From Fasciola hepatica (Eukaryota > Platyhelminthes > Trematoda > Plagiorchiida > Fasciolidae), in contig CANUEZ040000113.1 of assembly GCA_948099385.1 (NCBI GenBank), forward strand, positions 5,220,501 to 5,284,500: a stretch of 64,000 nt of DNA. Direction: 5' to 3'. Positions 47,927-60,209 of this stretch are shown piece after piece. Every line of letters begins with the position of its first letter. The first letter of the stretch is position 1. The notes under the pieces are model-generated. The model saw nothing but the letters and a program-made list of their open reading frames with translations, was not told where the DNA came from and made no database searches. A program made the position numbers and the translations under genes.

Positions 47927-49695
47927 TATGCTTGTACAGGATTGTCGTTCCGTAATTGAGTAACTCACAGATAAATGAAACCCCAGGCCCAGAGAACACA
48001 GGATATACTTCGTGTACTGTAGGACAGATTATCAAAATATAACAATAACATACCTCAAATTGTGGGCAAACCGACCACAGAATCAATGCAAACAAAAAAA
48101 AGCTTTAAGACGTCCAGGCAACGGTAGACAGGAAACACTCGAGACGGCAATGCAGGAGCGAGCCAAGTGGTTTACAAAGTAGGTCCTTATTTATGAAAGG
48201 GCATTCTGACCAGTCAACGGTTGGAGGAGAAATAATGGTCCAAGGGAACACACACAAGTGTGGTGAACAGCAAACAGAATAGCATGGCTATGAGAAAGTG
48301 CATGATCATAGAGGAATGGTCAAGTTCATTCATTCACACGGATAAATCAGGTGGAGGAAGACAGTTACATCCAAACGTTTGGGCCTTTTCAAGCTACCCA
48401 GGCAATTACGACGTAATAATAGAGCGGGTCATGATTACCAATGCGTCACTCCAGAACCGGGGGGGAAAAGTTATGTAAGCGATTAAATATGTTTAGAATC
48501 TGAGTTCAATACGAACAGATAGGATCAGCAATTAGACAAATGTTAACTAAGGCCAATCGACGCCTGTCATGGGAACAAGGCTAAGAAGTTCTTGACCCAC
48601 TGGGACTGAATAAGCAAATTATCTCGCGGGTGACAAAGCGAAGGGGGTGGTGGTCGGCTTAAAAATTAGTGATTGAAGTGCATGGGAAGGAAAAACATTG
48701 TTTTGTAAAGACAAAATTATGATAAAAGGCATGGGGTCTGGATTAAACCTTTTTTAAACGGAGTTTCTCGATATGACGAGCTGAATTTGCATTTCCAGTT
48801 CCGATATATCTTTACAATGGGCATTCTTCTATCCCGCGCGTTACACGTTTCCCAGGGACTAGAGATACATTCTTGTAGGTAAAGATCAGGTGCTTTTGGG
48901 AACCAAGTTCCCTCGAGGCCTTAGTAAAGTGGTGCTTTCGAACTGTCTATCCAACACATCCACGCGTAGGCGTGAAATAAAAGATATATTATATGCACTG
49001 ACAGCGATATTTGCTAAGCCAACTTAACACCAGGAGACAGATAGTCGCTTTTACAAAATATCATTCTCTCACCGGACCGGTTTGAGCGGTACACTGGTTT
49101 CGATAAATTCATGGACCTCAGTAGCGTCCATTGCACGTGTGATTGAAGATCCATCTTTTTCAATAGTTACTCCATATCCTCTTTGAATGTCCGTTCCCAT
49201 CAGATTCACAGTTGTGCACGCCTCGGTTTGTTCGATAACATCAACGTGGTCCCTCACTCCCAGCTAGTCTAACCCAGGTTTGGCGCAATCTGCGTTGAAC
49301 TTGAATGACAGTCGGACCCATGATCAATAACGGTCAAAGTCGGCACTTTTATTTTTCTCATTCAGGATTACTTTCATGGTACCGTATGTCTATTGCGAAT
49401 TCATCTTCGGATTGGATTAGTTCGCATTGGTTTTGCACGTAACTTAATTAGGTCGATTATTGGTCAGTACGCAAAGTCAAAGATAAGAACTGACAGCTTC
49501 AGACCCCAGATTTATGTAAATCTTGCTAAACTAACGACTTCTCCTTGCATGTGGACGTGGTGGTTATTTTGTCTACATTGTGGTTGTTGCTGTTGTGATT
49601 ATCACCGTCGCGTTTTCTTCCATTTCCCTCTCACATTCCTTATTCCGTCCCTCTCTGTTCTCTTCATCTGCTTCCTACTCGATTCATGTGAATAG

Positions 49696-49852
49696 TCGAA
49701 ACGTTGCAGTCGTTTGCTTGAATTGTTCTCCAAACAGTATCGATTGACTACAGTTTTGCTGCCAACAATCTGGTTTGGGGCCGCATTCGCCTACTACGGT
49801 GTGGTTTTGCTCAGCGCGGAAATTTTCCGATTTCGACAAGATTGCTACAGGA
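49696..49852 (+). CDS. SVOP: SVOP-like transporter, exon d (helix 7)
   Basis: Fourth exon, 157 nt, phase 0 to phase 1. The core YRLTTVLLPTIWFGAAFAYY and the following GVVLLSAEIF match the start of the second six-helix half (helix 7) of SVOP proteins. Two acceptors are possible: gaatag at 49695 and ttgcag at 49709. The first is chosen because it gives phase 0, as required by the donor at 31336, and adds five residues (SKRCS) in frame. The second would break the frame unless an unseen exon lies between. The donor gtgagt at 49853 follows CYR plus one base. The pyrimidine-rich stretch at about 49650-49685 supports the acceptor region. Confidence 0.85.
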
Positions 49853-50677
49853 GTGAGTTCATTTGTCTCTTAGGATCTAACTGTTCTCAATCAGCACAGC
49901 TTTTTTGAAAAGAAGTATGCAATTTCAGATATGCTAATTCGAATCTGTTCAGTTTGATGAACCTTCATTCTTGACAATCCACTCGCCGATTCTGACTGTA
50001 TTAAATAAAACTATATTTATAAGCTGTGCCCACTATGCAAACCAATTACGCAAGTGCACTAGCGAAACTAACCGGCAGCCTTGTGCACGTCGACGTGCGT
50101 ACACTGAATGTGGCTAGTTTGGATGAGTATCGACGACGAGGTAGAGAGAGGGGGACATCAGTGGCCATTGTGAGGAGATTGGCTGACGCACCAATAGACG
50201 GCCCAGTTCCGCTAGCAGACTGCACGTCATTGTCTATCCAAAATCGATGGGAAAGCTCGGGCCAGCGAAACGGATCGATGGTTCAATCAGTTCGTGACAA
50301 AACGGAACGAAATCATCCAATTAGCCGTCATCAGTCGCTCCCGCCGAACCGAGCGGAATTAGCCAATCAGCGCCCAAGCATTGTTTTATTCGAACGACGC
50401 GAAATCAACCAATGGACTGCCAGCATTTATTGTAGCCGACCGGGAATAGATCAACCAGTCGAGGACACAAGGAAAACAATAGTCGAAGCGGACAAGTGTC
50501 ATCACTGATGCAGTTGTATCAGTTGACTGGAAATACTTAACAACATGACACATTATCGCATTCATTGTGTTCTCGTTTGTGTATTTCTTCTTTGTCCAGG
50601 CGCAATTTTCACCTAGTTCCTCTTCTTGTCGCTTGTTATCTTTTTTTTTAATTTCCAACTGAGTAGAAGGCTGAACG

Positions 50678-50911
50678 GGTGGCGGTCGAGTGGTTCACAA
50701 CGTTTTCTTACCATCTCGGAGGTCATAGGTTCGAATCCCACCGGCCACTTTGGTGGCAGGCAGTAACCCCCGTTGACCTATTGAGGCCCTATGCAATTAT
50801 CCACTCCAAGTCTCGGTTTGGCTGCCGATTATCCCTAACAGTACAGTGGCTCTTTGTGTCTATGGAGAATAACCCTTCCACTGCACTCATGCACAAGCAT
50901 GCAGTAAAAAA
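50678..50911 (+). repeat. tRNA-derived SINE, copy 5
   Basis: The best-preserved copy: head gtggcggtcgagtggttcac, perfect B box ggttcgaatcc, body ggtggcaggcagtaaccccc, then cactcatgcacaagcatgca and a short A run. Confidence 0.75.
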
Positions 50912-51559
50912 CATGGAACCGAAGCACTTCAGTTCAGGTTTACTCGCTGGCTTAACCTTTACCGAACAGTGTGAGCTATGAAGTCTCCCTTATTTTGCCC
51001 AGCCGGTGGATCACATTCCACCGAATTCAGTCGAATGCTTTAGCTGGATTGTGCTCTTATTCTGTCGGCTTCTGCCATAGGCAATTATCCTCAAATTGTT
51101 TCGCAGTTTGACGCCACTATTTTCCGACGTGGCTTTACGGCCAGAAAACGATCGTAATTGCGTCAACTTGACGCAGTGTTGTTGGTCCTTTTGAACTTTG
51201 TTTTGAAAAATCCAATACAGCATTTTAACCGTTGAATTTTCTCGACTGTCATTGTTGCTAGTTGATGAAACCTGCTTACATTTATCAATTTTGGTTTCGG
51301 AACTATGCTCTGTTTAGCTCAGTAATCTTTAAATTTCGGCTTTCTTTGACCGCATAACCGATCGACAGACTGACTGGCTGGTACGGTTAGTCATCCAAAC
51401 TAGTACCCATGAATACCGATGAATATTGACTCAACTGTTGTTGATTCGTAACTGTTTCTCATCTGTCTTATTGTTTTCATAGGGAAGTGATGTTGTTGCA
51501 TAAGAATGTGTTGCTCTTTGATGTTCGCGGTACACCATTCACTTTATGTTCCACTTAGC

Positions 51560-51560
51560 T

Positions 51561-51588
<28 letters not shown>
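51560..51588. repeat. (GT)n microsatellite
   Basis: GT tract in intron 4. Confidence 0.95.
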
Positions 51589-51591
<3 letters not shown>

Positions 51592-52283
51592 CTTGTGAAA
51601 CGATGGCCTCCTCAGAGCATGTGGTCTTTGTTTTCAACAGAAAGGATGCCAATAGAATGCTTGCCAACTGTTCATTTGGGAGTCATTTGACCTCATTTCA
51701 GTGGGAGATAATAAAAACGATATGCGCACATTATTTAGCAGATTAATAGCAAGTGAATATAATCTTAAATCTGAAATTTGTTTAGAATACCAACTTCATC
51801 TTTTCATTCAACTACATGCAGGCTGCCAAAACAAAGTGTTTCTATCACATAGAAGAACTGCCGTGCCTTACTTGCTAAAGTCTTGTGTGGTCTATTGAAA
51901 TTCTTGGATTCAATGCAACCTTAATAGTACTGAGTATTTTCGTGCCGTTGTATTTCACCCTTTCAACTGCATTCCATTGAAAACGATAATATAAGTGACA
52001 TTTTTCAGTGTATCGTACTGGCTGAAATGTTGCGTTTAGATTATTTATACCACTCACATGACTGATCGACCGAGAATACCGTTTCTGTGATGAAATGAAG
52101 TATTGGTGACGAAGTGCCGTCAAGATCTATTTTCCATTGGTAGATACTGATGCAACAAGAATATATGAAGAGCGATTATCCCCAGTTTGTAAATCAGAAA
52201 TGAATTTGGGCTTATTCGATCCGATTTTGTATTTTCAAACCTTTGACTTCTTAGTGACATTCCATGTGTCCAAATTACCGTAC

Positions 52284-52327
52284 TTCTCTCTCTCTCTCTC
52301 TCCCTCTCTCTCTCTCTCTCTCCTCTC
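52284..52327. repeat. (CT)n microsatellite
   Basis: Polypyrimidine CT tract with small interruptions. Confidence 0.93.
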
Positions 52328-52369
52328 CGCACATTAGTGTTTCTTAATAGCTGTCCCACTCATCCTCAT

Positions 52370-52800
52370 CCAATAACTATGGAATTAGTCAACAGCTTTA
52401 AGTACCTCGGGAGCTTGATTGCAGCTGGAGGTGGTGTTGGGGGGCAGAACACATAACGACCAATGAGAACTAGAATAACTTTCGCCAGTCTGCAACAACC
52501 GTGGCGCCGCTATAACATTCGGCTCCCTCCTAATGGACGAGTTTACAGTGCCTTAGTTCATAGTGTTTTACTCCACGGTTGCGAGACCTGGTCAGTCCTC
52601 GTTGAGAATGCTCCTCAAATTTATGTGTTTGACCGCCGATATCTCCGAAGCATTGCCCGTGTCTGATGGGAACATCAAGAGAGCAATGGCGAGTGGTGTA
52701 CTATAGCACTTCCGTACCCCATGAACACAAAATCCAAAAAACGTCAACATCTGTACCGGGAAGGAACAAAAATAAAACGCATTCGTTCTTTCTACTAACC
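52370..52800 (+). mobile_element. RTE-like LINE C-terminal remnant
   Basis: Plus strand: MELVNSFKYLGSLIAAGG at about 52380 (RT thumb), VHSVLLHGCETWSVLVE at 52555, VFDRRYLRSIARV at 52625. 5' truncated and interrupted by stops. Confidence 0.7.
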
Positions 52801-52869
52801 ACTTTCCTCCACCCCACTGTATTTCATCCCTCGAGTTACTGTTGTGCCACTGGCAATGTTGTCACTGTG

Positions 52870-52870
52870 C

Positions 52871-52931
<61 letters not shown>
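52870..52931. repeat. (TA)n microsatellite with one CA unit
   Basis: TA tract about 135 bp before the foldback repeat. Confidence 0.96.
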
Positions 52932-52933
<2 letters not shown>

Positions 52934-53065
52934 CTAAAATCTAATTTGAATCGTCTGGAGTTGTGAATGGATACTCTTCATTGAAGAGTCCACAAATGAA
53001 TCACAACTGTGATTTCTCATAGTTATTCGTGTCTGTGTCACTGCTAACCCAATGAACAACGAGGC

Positions 53066-53292
53066 TGCATGTGCAAACGCTCATATTGATAGTAAGTGGT
53101 TTGTAAACGTGTGAACAAAATTTCCCCGGAAGCACACGACCGGTTTCGCGGTTGTTGCCGCTCATCAGGTAGAGGAATACCGGGTACGCATACCTGATGA
53201 GCGGCAACAACCGCGAAACCGGTCGTGTGCTTCCGGGGAAATTTTGTCCACACGTTAACATACCACTTGCTATCAACATGAGCACTTGCACA

Positions 53293-53296
<4 letters not shown>
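53066..53296. repeat. Foldback repeat, 106-bp arms and 19-bp loop
   Basis: Left arm 53066-53171 and right arm 53191-53296 are reverse complements with about 8 mismatches. The core of each arm, including ggcaacaaccgcgaaaccgg and cgtgtgcttccggggaaatt, is perfect. The 19-bp loop is gaggaataccgggtacgca. No coding capacity. It abuts a (TA)n tract at 53296-53335. A MITE-like or foldback element is likely. Confidence 0.82.

Positions 53297-53335
<39 letters not shown>
53296..53335. repeat. (TA)n microsatellite abutting the foldback repeat
   Basis: TA tract starting exactly where the right arm ends. Confidence 0.96.
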
Positions 53336-53340
<5 letters not shown>

Positions 53341-54399
53341 GATCATTTATTGTGGTAGCTATTTCGAAATCGTTTACTTAGTGCCAGACATTTCATCAAG
53401 TCACAAATATTGGTCAAAATTAACGAGCAAGATGGTTCAGTCAGTTGCAACTCATAAATACAAGTTCATTGCAAACTGAAACTAGTCCTGGAGACGTAGT
53501 GATCGATGTGTTTTATTTGACAAATTTCTGTACACTTAGTGAGATGAATGTCGTCTGGCTCGTTCATTTGTCTCATTTTCCTCCATACATTCGGTGACAA
53601 TCTTATTCCCTAATATTTCTTTTTATTAGTTCCAGTTTCTGCCATGTCCTTTGTGGGATGTGAGACAGTGGTAGACGGTGTGAATCGCATTCTACGAATG
53701 AAATTGGTTATGTTGGAGGTGCTAAGCTTTCCGTTTTTAATCCGTGATATGAAACCGATAGATCCTGAGAGACAGAAGTTGCAATTTTTCTTCTGTTGAG
53801 TCCCCCCTCCCCATGAGGATAATTTTTCACCTGTTTCACTTTATCGATTTAATCGCTCTATTTGAGTTTAGATTTATGGCGTCTTTGACTGGGAAATGCT
53901 GCATGTTCATCATAGTGATAGGATCGTCCATGTCTGGGATTCATAGTAGTCCAAAACGAATCCGAAACTTTTCAGCTACCGGTAACCGGTGTTGTGCAAG
54001 ATTTTTAGTTCGAATATAGTCGACAACCAGATGATATTCATTAATCTGGCTCACAGTTTCCGGAACACGTCTGTCTGTCTTTCGCACTCACTTCCTCATC
54101 AAATCATTCGTGTTTGATCATGCAACACTGCTTGGACAACTACTCTACAAAGTGACCTTGAGGTGCGAGCAGTGGTTGCGTGATGCATGCATATGCACGC
54201 GGGTTGTTTTTCGCGTCAGCGCGAAACTGCGCAAGCGTGTTTTTTCTTAGGGTTCACTTTATGCACGTGATTATCCGACCGCCGTTGTCCTTTAAAAGCA
54301 TTATCTGTTTTACGGTTCAACTGTGCCGATTCTCATTCCATTCTCATGCACGAGTGTAGTGTGGTGCTATTATCCTATGGTTAATAGCATCCATCACAT

Positions 54400-54720
54400 T
54401 CCGCTGATTATGAAAAACGCGTGTTGTGCATCAGAACGGCGGAGAACAGTTTGGATTTCGCGCCGGTTTTGGATGTCTCAGTCTAAGCTTGATTTTCGGA
54501 CTGCTAAGTGAATGTCGACAAACCGAAAGACCAACAAGCTTTGTGTTTCAAAATATTGGCCTATATCTCGACTTCGTCGATAAAATTCCACTGTGGAGGC
54601 AAACCTCCACGTCCGCGTTTGACTGGACGTTGCGAAATGACGGTTCGGTTACCGCACTGCTTCCTGATGAGTATGGCATGGGGAGATGGTCGATGGTGAG
54701 GTATACGTAGAACCGGTACT
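54400..54720 (+). mobile_element. RTE-like reverse transcriptase scrap
   Basis: Plus strand reads GGEQFGFRAGFGCLSLSLIF (for F-R-P-G-R-G-C-x-x-Q-I-F), then LLSECRQTERPTSFVF, then LYLDFVDKIPLW (for D-L-K-x-A-F-D-S-V-D). Fingers and palm fragment only. Confidence 0.6.
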
Positions 54721-54729
54721 CATCAACAA

Positions 54730-57450
54730 ATGGGATGCGGTGATGGAAGTACGCCCGTTGAATACGCGACATATCCGTTTCGATAAGTACTTACTAATTT
54801 TACTTTTACGTGATTATCTCCCGCGAGAGGATAAGATAGCTCAAAGGATATCACGGACTATTGCTGACCACGCACGACGGTCGGAGGTGAACTCGGTAAA
54901 GGTCGTGATCCAGTCCTTTTTCCGTCACTTACTCCACAGACCGACCGAAGACCCAGAAACTCCATGTGTTTCTCTATTATGCTGGTCCATATTTTGAGCT
55001 GCCCACCAAGGTGACAACGCCAACCAGGGCAAGGAGCAGGACAGAGTCGGGTTGCTGAAGAGTATGGCCGAACCACTGCAGTCGTCGACGTTGGAGGAGG
55101 ACGGAGAGCGCATCGATATCAGAGCATCGTCTTCTTACCTCTTCGTTGGACATCCTGTCGTCCCAGTTGACTTCGGAGATTTGCCGCATGCACGGCGGTC
55201 GAAAACCTCCAGCCTCCCGATATCCTCAGCTCATATTCGCCAGGTTTCGCAGCCACAGATGAGTACGGGGCGGATGGCTGTACGGTAGACACGAACTTTG
55301 GTCCTCAAGCTGATTTCACTGCGAGTCCACAGCGTTCGTCTTAGCTGGAAGAAGGCTCTCCTGGCGCTGTCGATCCGTAATGCCATTTCATCTTTTTCCT
55401 GGCCGTTAGGAAACAGAGTTGAGCCTAGGTATTTGAATGAAGGGATGTATTTGACTGATCGGTTATCGATGAACAGTTGTTGAATTTTCGGACCTAGATG
55501 GGTTGTGAAAACGTTTGTTTTGGTTGAATTCACTTCTAACCCGATGGACTTCGCAAAAGAATTGATACAGTCGAAGATTGGTTGGAGCGTAGCGAAGGAG
55601 TCTCTTAGCACGACAGTATCATTTGCCAACTCCAGGTCCGAGATGTATATTTCCTGGCTAAGCTGAACGCCAAGGTAGTCGTGTAATGCGTGACCCATTG
55701 TCTAGTCAATGGCGTAGTTGAACAGCACCGGCGAGAGGGGATAACCCTGTCTAACTCCGACGGTGAGTGCGAACTCGCGGGAATCTTCACCGTACATACG
55801 AACTCCAGCACCAGTTGTCGAGTAGCATCCCCTCAACAGCCTTGAAAGTATATCGTGCGTCCCATCGGATTGGATTATGGTCCACAGAGACTTGCGGGTA
55901 ATCGAATCGAAAGCGGCCCTTAAGTCGATGAAGCAAGCTACCGTTGCTTTTTGGGACGTATAGCAGTGTTCCTGTGTTCGACGCAGTCTGAGTATTTGAT
56001 CTGCACAGTCTCTGCCACGGCAGAACCCCTTGGTTTGGGTGAGTGCGTCGGTCTCTTGCCTCAGAGAAATAAGGTTTAGTAATAACGCACCAAAAATCTT
56101 TGCGGTGCAATCGATCCCTCAGTAGTTCTCACTTGCCGATTTATCACCTCTTTTTGGAATGGGCAGCAAAATGGACATGCCCCAATCGAGTGGGAATTCT
56201 TCCTGTCGTTAAATGGAGCCAAAAAGTGTACATAACCTGTCGATCAATCATGTTGAACAGGTTTTATATACTTCTGGGGGAATGCTATCTTCTCCGGTGG
56301 CTTTTCTATCCTTCAGTTTGTTAGTCATTTCTGTGATTTTTGCGGTACTGGGCGGGTCGCATTTACTTTCGCACTGGACTGAAGGAGATGACAATAATTG
56401 GTCCGTCGGGTGGTTTGTAGGCCAGTTGAGCAGTTGACCGAAGTGTTCGACCCATCAGTCCATTTTCTTACTTTGTTCGGGAATTAGGTTTCCTGCCGCG
56501 TTACGAAGAAACAAATCTTGTTTTCCGTACCTGTTCGACGCGTTGCGAATAAGGCGGAACAATTTAACAAAATCACCAGTTCCCGACGCGGTCTCCGTTT
56601 TTTCGGCTATTTCTATGCTGTATGTTTTGCGACCAGCTCTGGCGGAGCGTGTGGCTTCGTTGCAGTCTGTGGCGTTCACCAGAACCTGCGAGCCGGGCTT
56701 CATGTGCTTTGTTTGACAACTGAAACGTGTTCTCAATGATCTGATCTTCTGTTCTCCCGAGCACCCTCCATGCAGATTCCTTGATTATGAACTTTATTTA
56801 CGTCCACTGCGATCCCACTGAAGCTTCGTCTTGTGCGTTGGTTGCGGCGATCAGTCCAGTTGTGATTTCTCTTGATAGTTCTTCGCGCTGCTCTGGATTT
56901 TTAGGGCAGCAGCGTTTATCCGGGAGGGTGCAGAGACCGTAGCACGTGTAGACTGATGAATTTTGAAGCACGCACATAAAAGGACGTGGCCAGTGCCGTT
57001 TGCATTGCCCGTTTTTGCACCTCGGTACGCTCGGAAATTCTCCACAGATGAGGCCCAACGGGATCTCACCAGGATGAGGTCGAGTAGATGTGCAGCGTGA
57101 CCGTCGTTGGTGTAGTAGGTGCTTCTTGGGATGTTGAAATCGAGTGCCGCATACAATCATTCTGTTTACGTTGGCTAAACCAATCAGTTGGCCACTGTTC
57201 TCGCACCACTGACCGAGACCGAATTTCCCGAGAATATGGCGAGTGGATTCGTCGGCCGCACTTGTGCGAATGTTCCAATCTCCTGCGACGAAAAGTACGC
57301 CGTGCCTCGAAGCCCGGTTGGTTACCTGCCTCAAGTTATGGTAGAGTTCGTCTTTGGTTTCGTCATCAGCGCATACAGACTGCGGTGTTGCCTATTTTTG
57401 TTGTCACTAATTCCACGACGTATTCCACAGAAAACAATGAGTGAAAAAAG
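54730..57450 (-). mobile_element. RTE-like LINE, second subfamily, catalytic box mutated
   Basis: Minus-strand element read from 57450. Endonuclease C-half (FVAGDWNIRTSA near 57280), linker (KLFRLIRNASNR near 56560, WVEHFGQLLNWP near 56440), RT (GFCRGRDCADQILRLRR near 56020, FIDLRAAFDSITR near 55930, GVRQGYPLSPVLFNYAID near 55740), thumb (FKYLGSTLFPNG near 55430), C-terminus (RLQWFGHTLQQPD near 55080, VSDGKRTGSRPL near 54920). The expected Y-A-D-D reads L-A-N-D (near 55625), so the first catalytic Asp is lost. The N-terminal half of the endonuclease is missing. It abuts another minus-strand LINE at about 57455. Confidence 0.8.
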
Positions 57451-57459
57451 ACAGCCCAT

Positions 57460-58750
57460 CGACGTCGTTTTAACGGGTGCTGAGTGTATTGCGGTCTCCA
57501 TGGGTAATTAAGGCTGTAAAACGCCTCTAAGGTAACTTCTATTTATGGTGTAAGAATGGCGCCCACCTGTATGGTTTCTCCTGCATGTGTCGTAGGCAGA
57601 TCCACTGTAGCAATAGGCTAGCTAAGCTGCTCTGTAATGTGCTCCGCCCAAGACGTGATCTGAGTCCACGGGCGTGGGCCAAAATGAACGACAATCCTCA
57701 ATTAAACTACGCCAGTGATGAATACTGGCAATGTGGTCAGTCTGATTCCGACGTTATGAAGACGTTGGAGGACGCCGTGTGAGTTTATGCTGGCAGAAAC
57801 AATCTGTGGTCGGAACACAGCTGGATGAGACGATCGATGTTCTCGGTGCAATCTGCCGGGACAGCAAGCGGGCCTCCAGTGTGCCTTTTAGAGTCCCATA
57901 GATGTCCAACTTTGACGGTAAAATCTCCAGCAATAACCACCGCGTCCGTTGAGCGGATGTTTCGAAGCAGCTGGGACAAATCCTGATGGAATTCATCCTT
58001 GGTCTCAGAGGAACTGTGTTCAGTGGACGCATATACAGACATAACGAACACGCATCGACGTTTTAGCCTATTGCTATTGACACTTACAGAAATATCCAAC
58101 CGAACTGCATACAATCGATTTTTGACTGGAATCCAATGCAGCAGTACACGCTCAGAGCGGTCCCCACGCTAGCTTGACTACAAGCACTGGATACCGGATG
58201 AGCCTACACGCGAGGAGTGAAGCGAGAGACTGAGGTTGCATCCGTGGTGCGAGGAGTGATCACAAGAGTGGGGTCTTGTACGCACGTGTCCAAGACATAG
58301 CATACGTCTATTTTAAAAGTTTAAGCGAGAGTAGCCTGTTGCTCTGTGCGACATAGTGTGCGGACGTTGAATGCAGCCAAGTGAAGTAACATATAGGCTC
58401 AAGAAATGCGTTTGATTTATATCCTGCTGCTAAACTACCGCTTCCATCAGAGACGCAATTACCCGTGGAGTATGGCATGGATTCTAAATTAACGGAGAGA
58501 GAGAGAGAGAGGTGAACGTCGTAATGCTTTTTACAGGAATGATGCTGGAGTTTCTGTGCAAATCGTACTTCGCGGCTGCTCACGCCGCAGAAGGGGTTTT
58601 TCTTTGGGAACCCCAACCGGAGCCTCTGACTCAATAGTCTGACCCACAAGGCAGTGGGATGTTAACCCAGCACGGGAGCATGACCGTAGAATCCGTGTAG
58701 GAACTTCTTCAGGTCAAATGAGACCTGATGGTCGCACGCATTTTGTCTTC
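57460..58750 (-). mobile_element. RTE-like LINE 5' part with internal deletion
   Basis: Minus strand: 5' leader to about 58400; endonuclease with AAFNVRTLCRTEQATLA near 58370, CVQDPTLVI near 58270, LDISVSVNSNRLKRRCVFVM near 58100, VVIAGDFTVKVGHLWDSK near 57930, DRLIQLCSDHRLFLPA to 57785. It then passes through a short endonuclease C-terminal piece to a linker (DLPTTHAGETIQVG near 57600) shared with the plus-strand element at 40735-43060. The RT is absent. Confidence 0.72.
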
Positions 58751-60209
58751 TCTTCGCTGGTGCTTTGTTATCGATCTGCTTTTTGGATTCAGTCCTTAGC
58801 CCCATGCACCCAATGAAGCATGTAGAACGTGGACAGGGGCAACATCCTTTGGGGCGGGACTGCCCAGCGTCGAGAAAAACCCTAGGTACTCCACTCCTAC
58901 GTCCATCTGGTGGAGGTTTTTGGATCTGTAAACGCTTACATTCTTTTGATTCTCTCGAGCCTTCTGGAGGGTGTAATCGATTGAAAAACCGAACAGAAGG
59001 AGAAATAGATGACAGTTCCGAATCACGCTCGTTCTAATTGAGAAGCAAGGTTACTTGGAGCATTGTACCTGCACTCGATCTGATATTTGATGCCAATGTG
59101 CGTGAACAGTCTTGGCGTACTTTTCGGGTACTTCTTATCTAATAAGACCATTCCAGAGCCATAGGTTGCTCGAGTTTTCACGAAAAATACCATCGTAGGT
59201 CTTGAATATGTGTTGAAATCTTATTATCTGATGCGTGGTGAAAACGTGGTTGATGCAATCGCGGTTGAATTAAAAGCCCGCTTGATGCTCGCGGATCTTT
59301 TGTTCACTCTTTGGGGACAATCCACGAAAGATAATAGGGGTGAGCAGCTTCAGCACGATTGAAATTGAATTTGTCTTTAGTTATTTTTATTATTGTCTCC
59401 TTCCTCTTATTATAAAATAATGGTAGAAATTTCAGAGAGGGTGTAGCTGCCAATTAGGGAATGACCGGTGGCGTCTGCAGCAAGATTCGAACCAGGGACA
59501 GGAGGGTCTGAAGTCTATAACGATGGCTGTTTGTTCACCGTCGCCCTACCCCCACCTCCACCTCCCTCCACCCTTCCTTTACGGAGGTATAAAGGTTCAT
59601 CATACTGAAATCGGAATAATGAACACAACTCCAGCTCGATGGGGCACGTTCGATAACCCGAATCTCGAGATTAGACTCCTGAAATACCACCGCCATTGAC
59701 GACGGCCGTACTGTATACCAACATAGTCCAGTTGCTGTTTCCCTCGGACAACCTATGTACAACCTCAGCTTTTCAGCTCCTACTGCGCCGGCTCTTTGGT
59801 GTAAAATGAGAACGTGTTACCACAACGTAACGAACAGCAGTTTTATCTACAATGCAAACTGGAATATCCAGAACCACGCTAGTGCCCAATCAGGAATGAG
59901 CTGCGTCCTTTCCGGATTAATTTGGTCATGAAGGTCCCAACTAGCCGGATTTCGTGGGCTGCACACACACAACCGTTCGCGCCTTTCACCCCAATCAGCA
60001 CGTGTCACGAAGTCGTCAGCTGGATGACCTTTTTCCCATTGATCGGTTGCTTGATTGCACGAATGACTTCGCACTTGCTTGACATCTCTTCCTTTGAGAA
60101 GACAACTCAGTGTTGAACTGTAGACGTCAATCAGCCTGATTCGGCATTTGTGTGCACGGTCGACAGTCTATCTGTCTGGTTGTCGCTGCTGTTGTGGGCT
60201 TTCTGGCGA

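Larger units (their letters stand above)
31336..49695 (+). other. Intron 3 of the SVOP-like gene (18.4 kb)
   Basis: Donor gtaagt, acceptor gaatag. It starts with the rearranged minus-strand LINE block, followed by a TTA repeat, SINEs, three LINE 3' scraps, a decayed plus-strand LINE and a DDE transposon. Nothing recognised in 35515-36550, 36800-37765, 37850-38395, 39180-39690, 39855-40735, 43065-44115, 46040-47835 and 47930-49695. Confidence 0.78.

Noticed and set aside
47691..48095. Open frames of 86-100 codons rich in Tyr-Ile on both strands
   Set aside because: They are translations of the (TA)n tract. The same applies to frames at 13088-13354, 30792-31259, 52666-52944 and 53044-53346.
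49069..49257. 62-codon minus-strand frame with a protease-like look (CTTVNLMGTDI)
   Set aside because: No D-T/S-G-A retropepsin motif and no neighbouring gag or RT; chance cannot be excluded.
49710..49852. Exon d starting at 49710 after ttgcag
   Set aside because: It would begin in the wrong phase for the donor at 31336; the acceptor at 49695 keeps the frame.
50678..50760. tRNA gene
   Set aside because: A and B boxes are present but a full cloverleaf with matching acceptor stem is not. The shared body downstream shows a SINE head. The same holds for 37767-37850.
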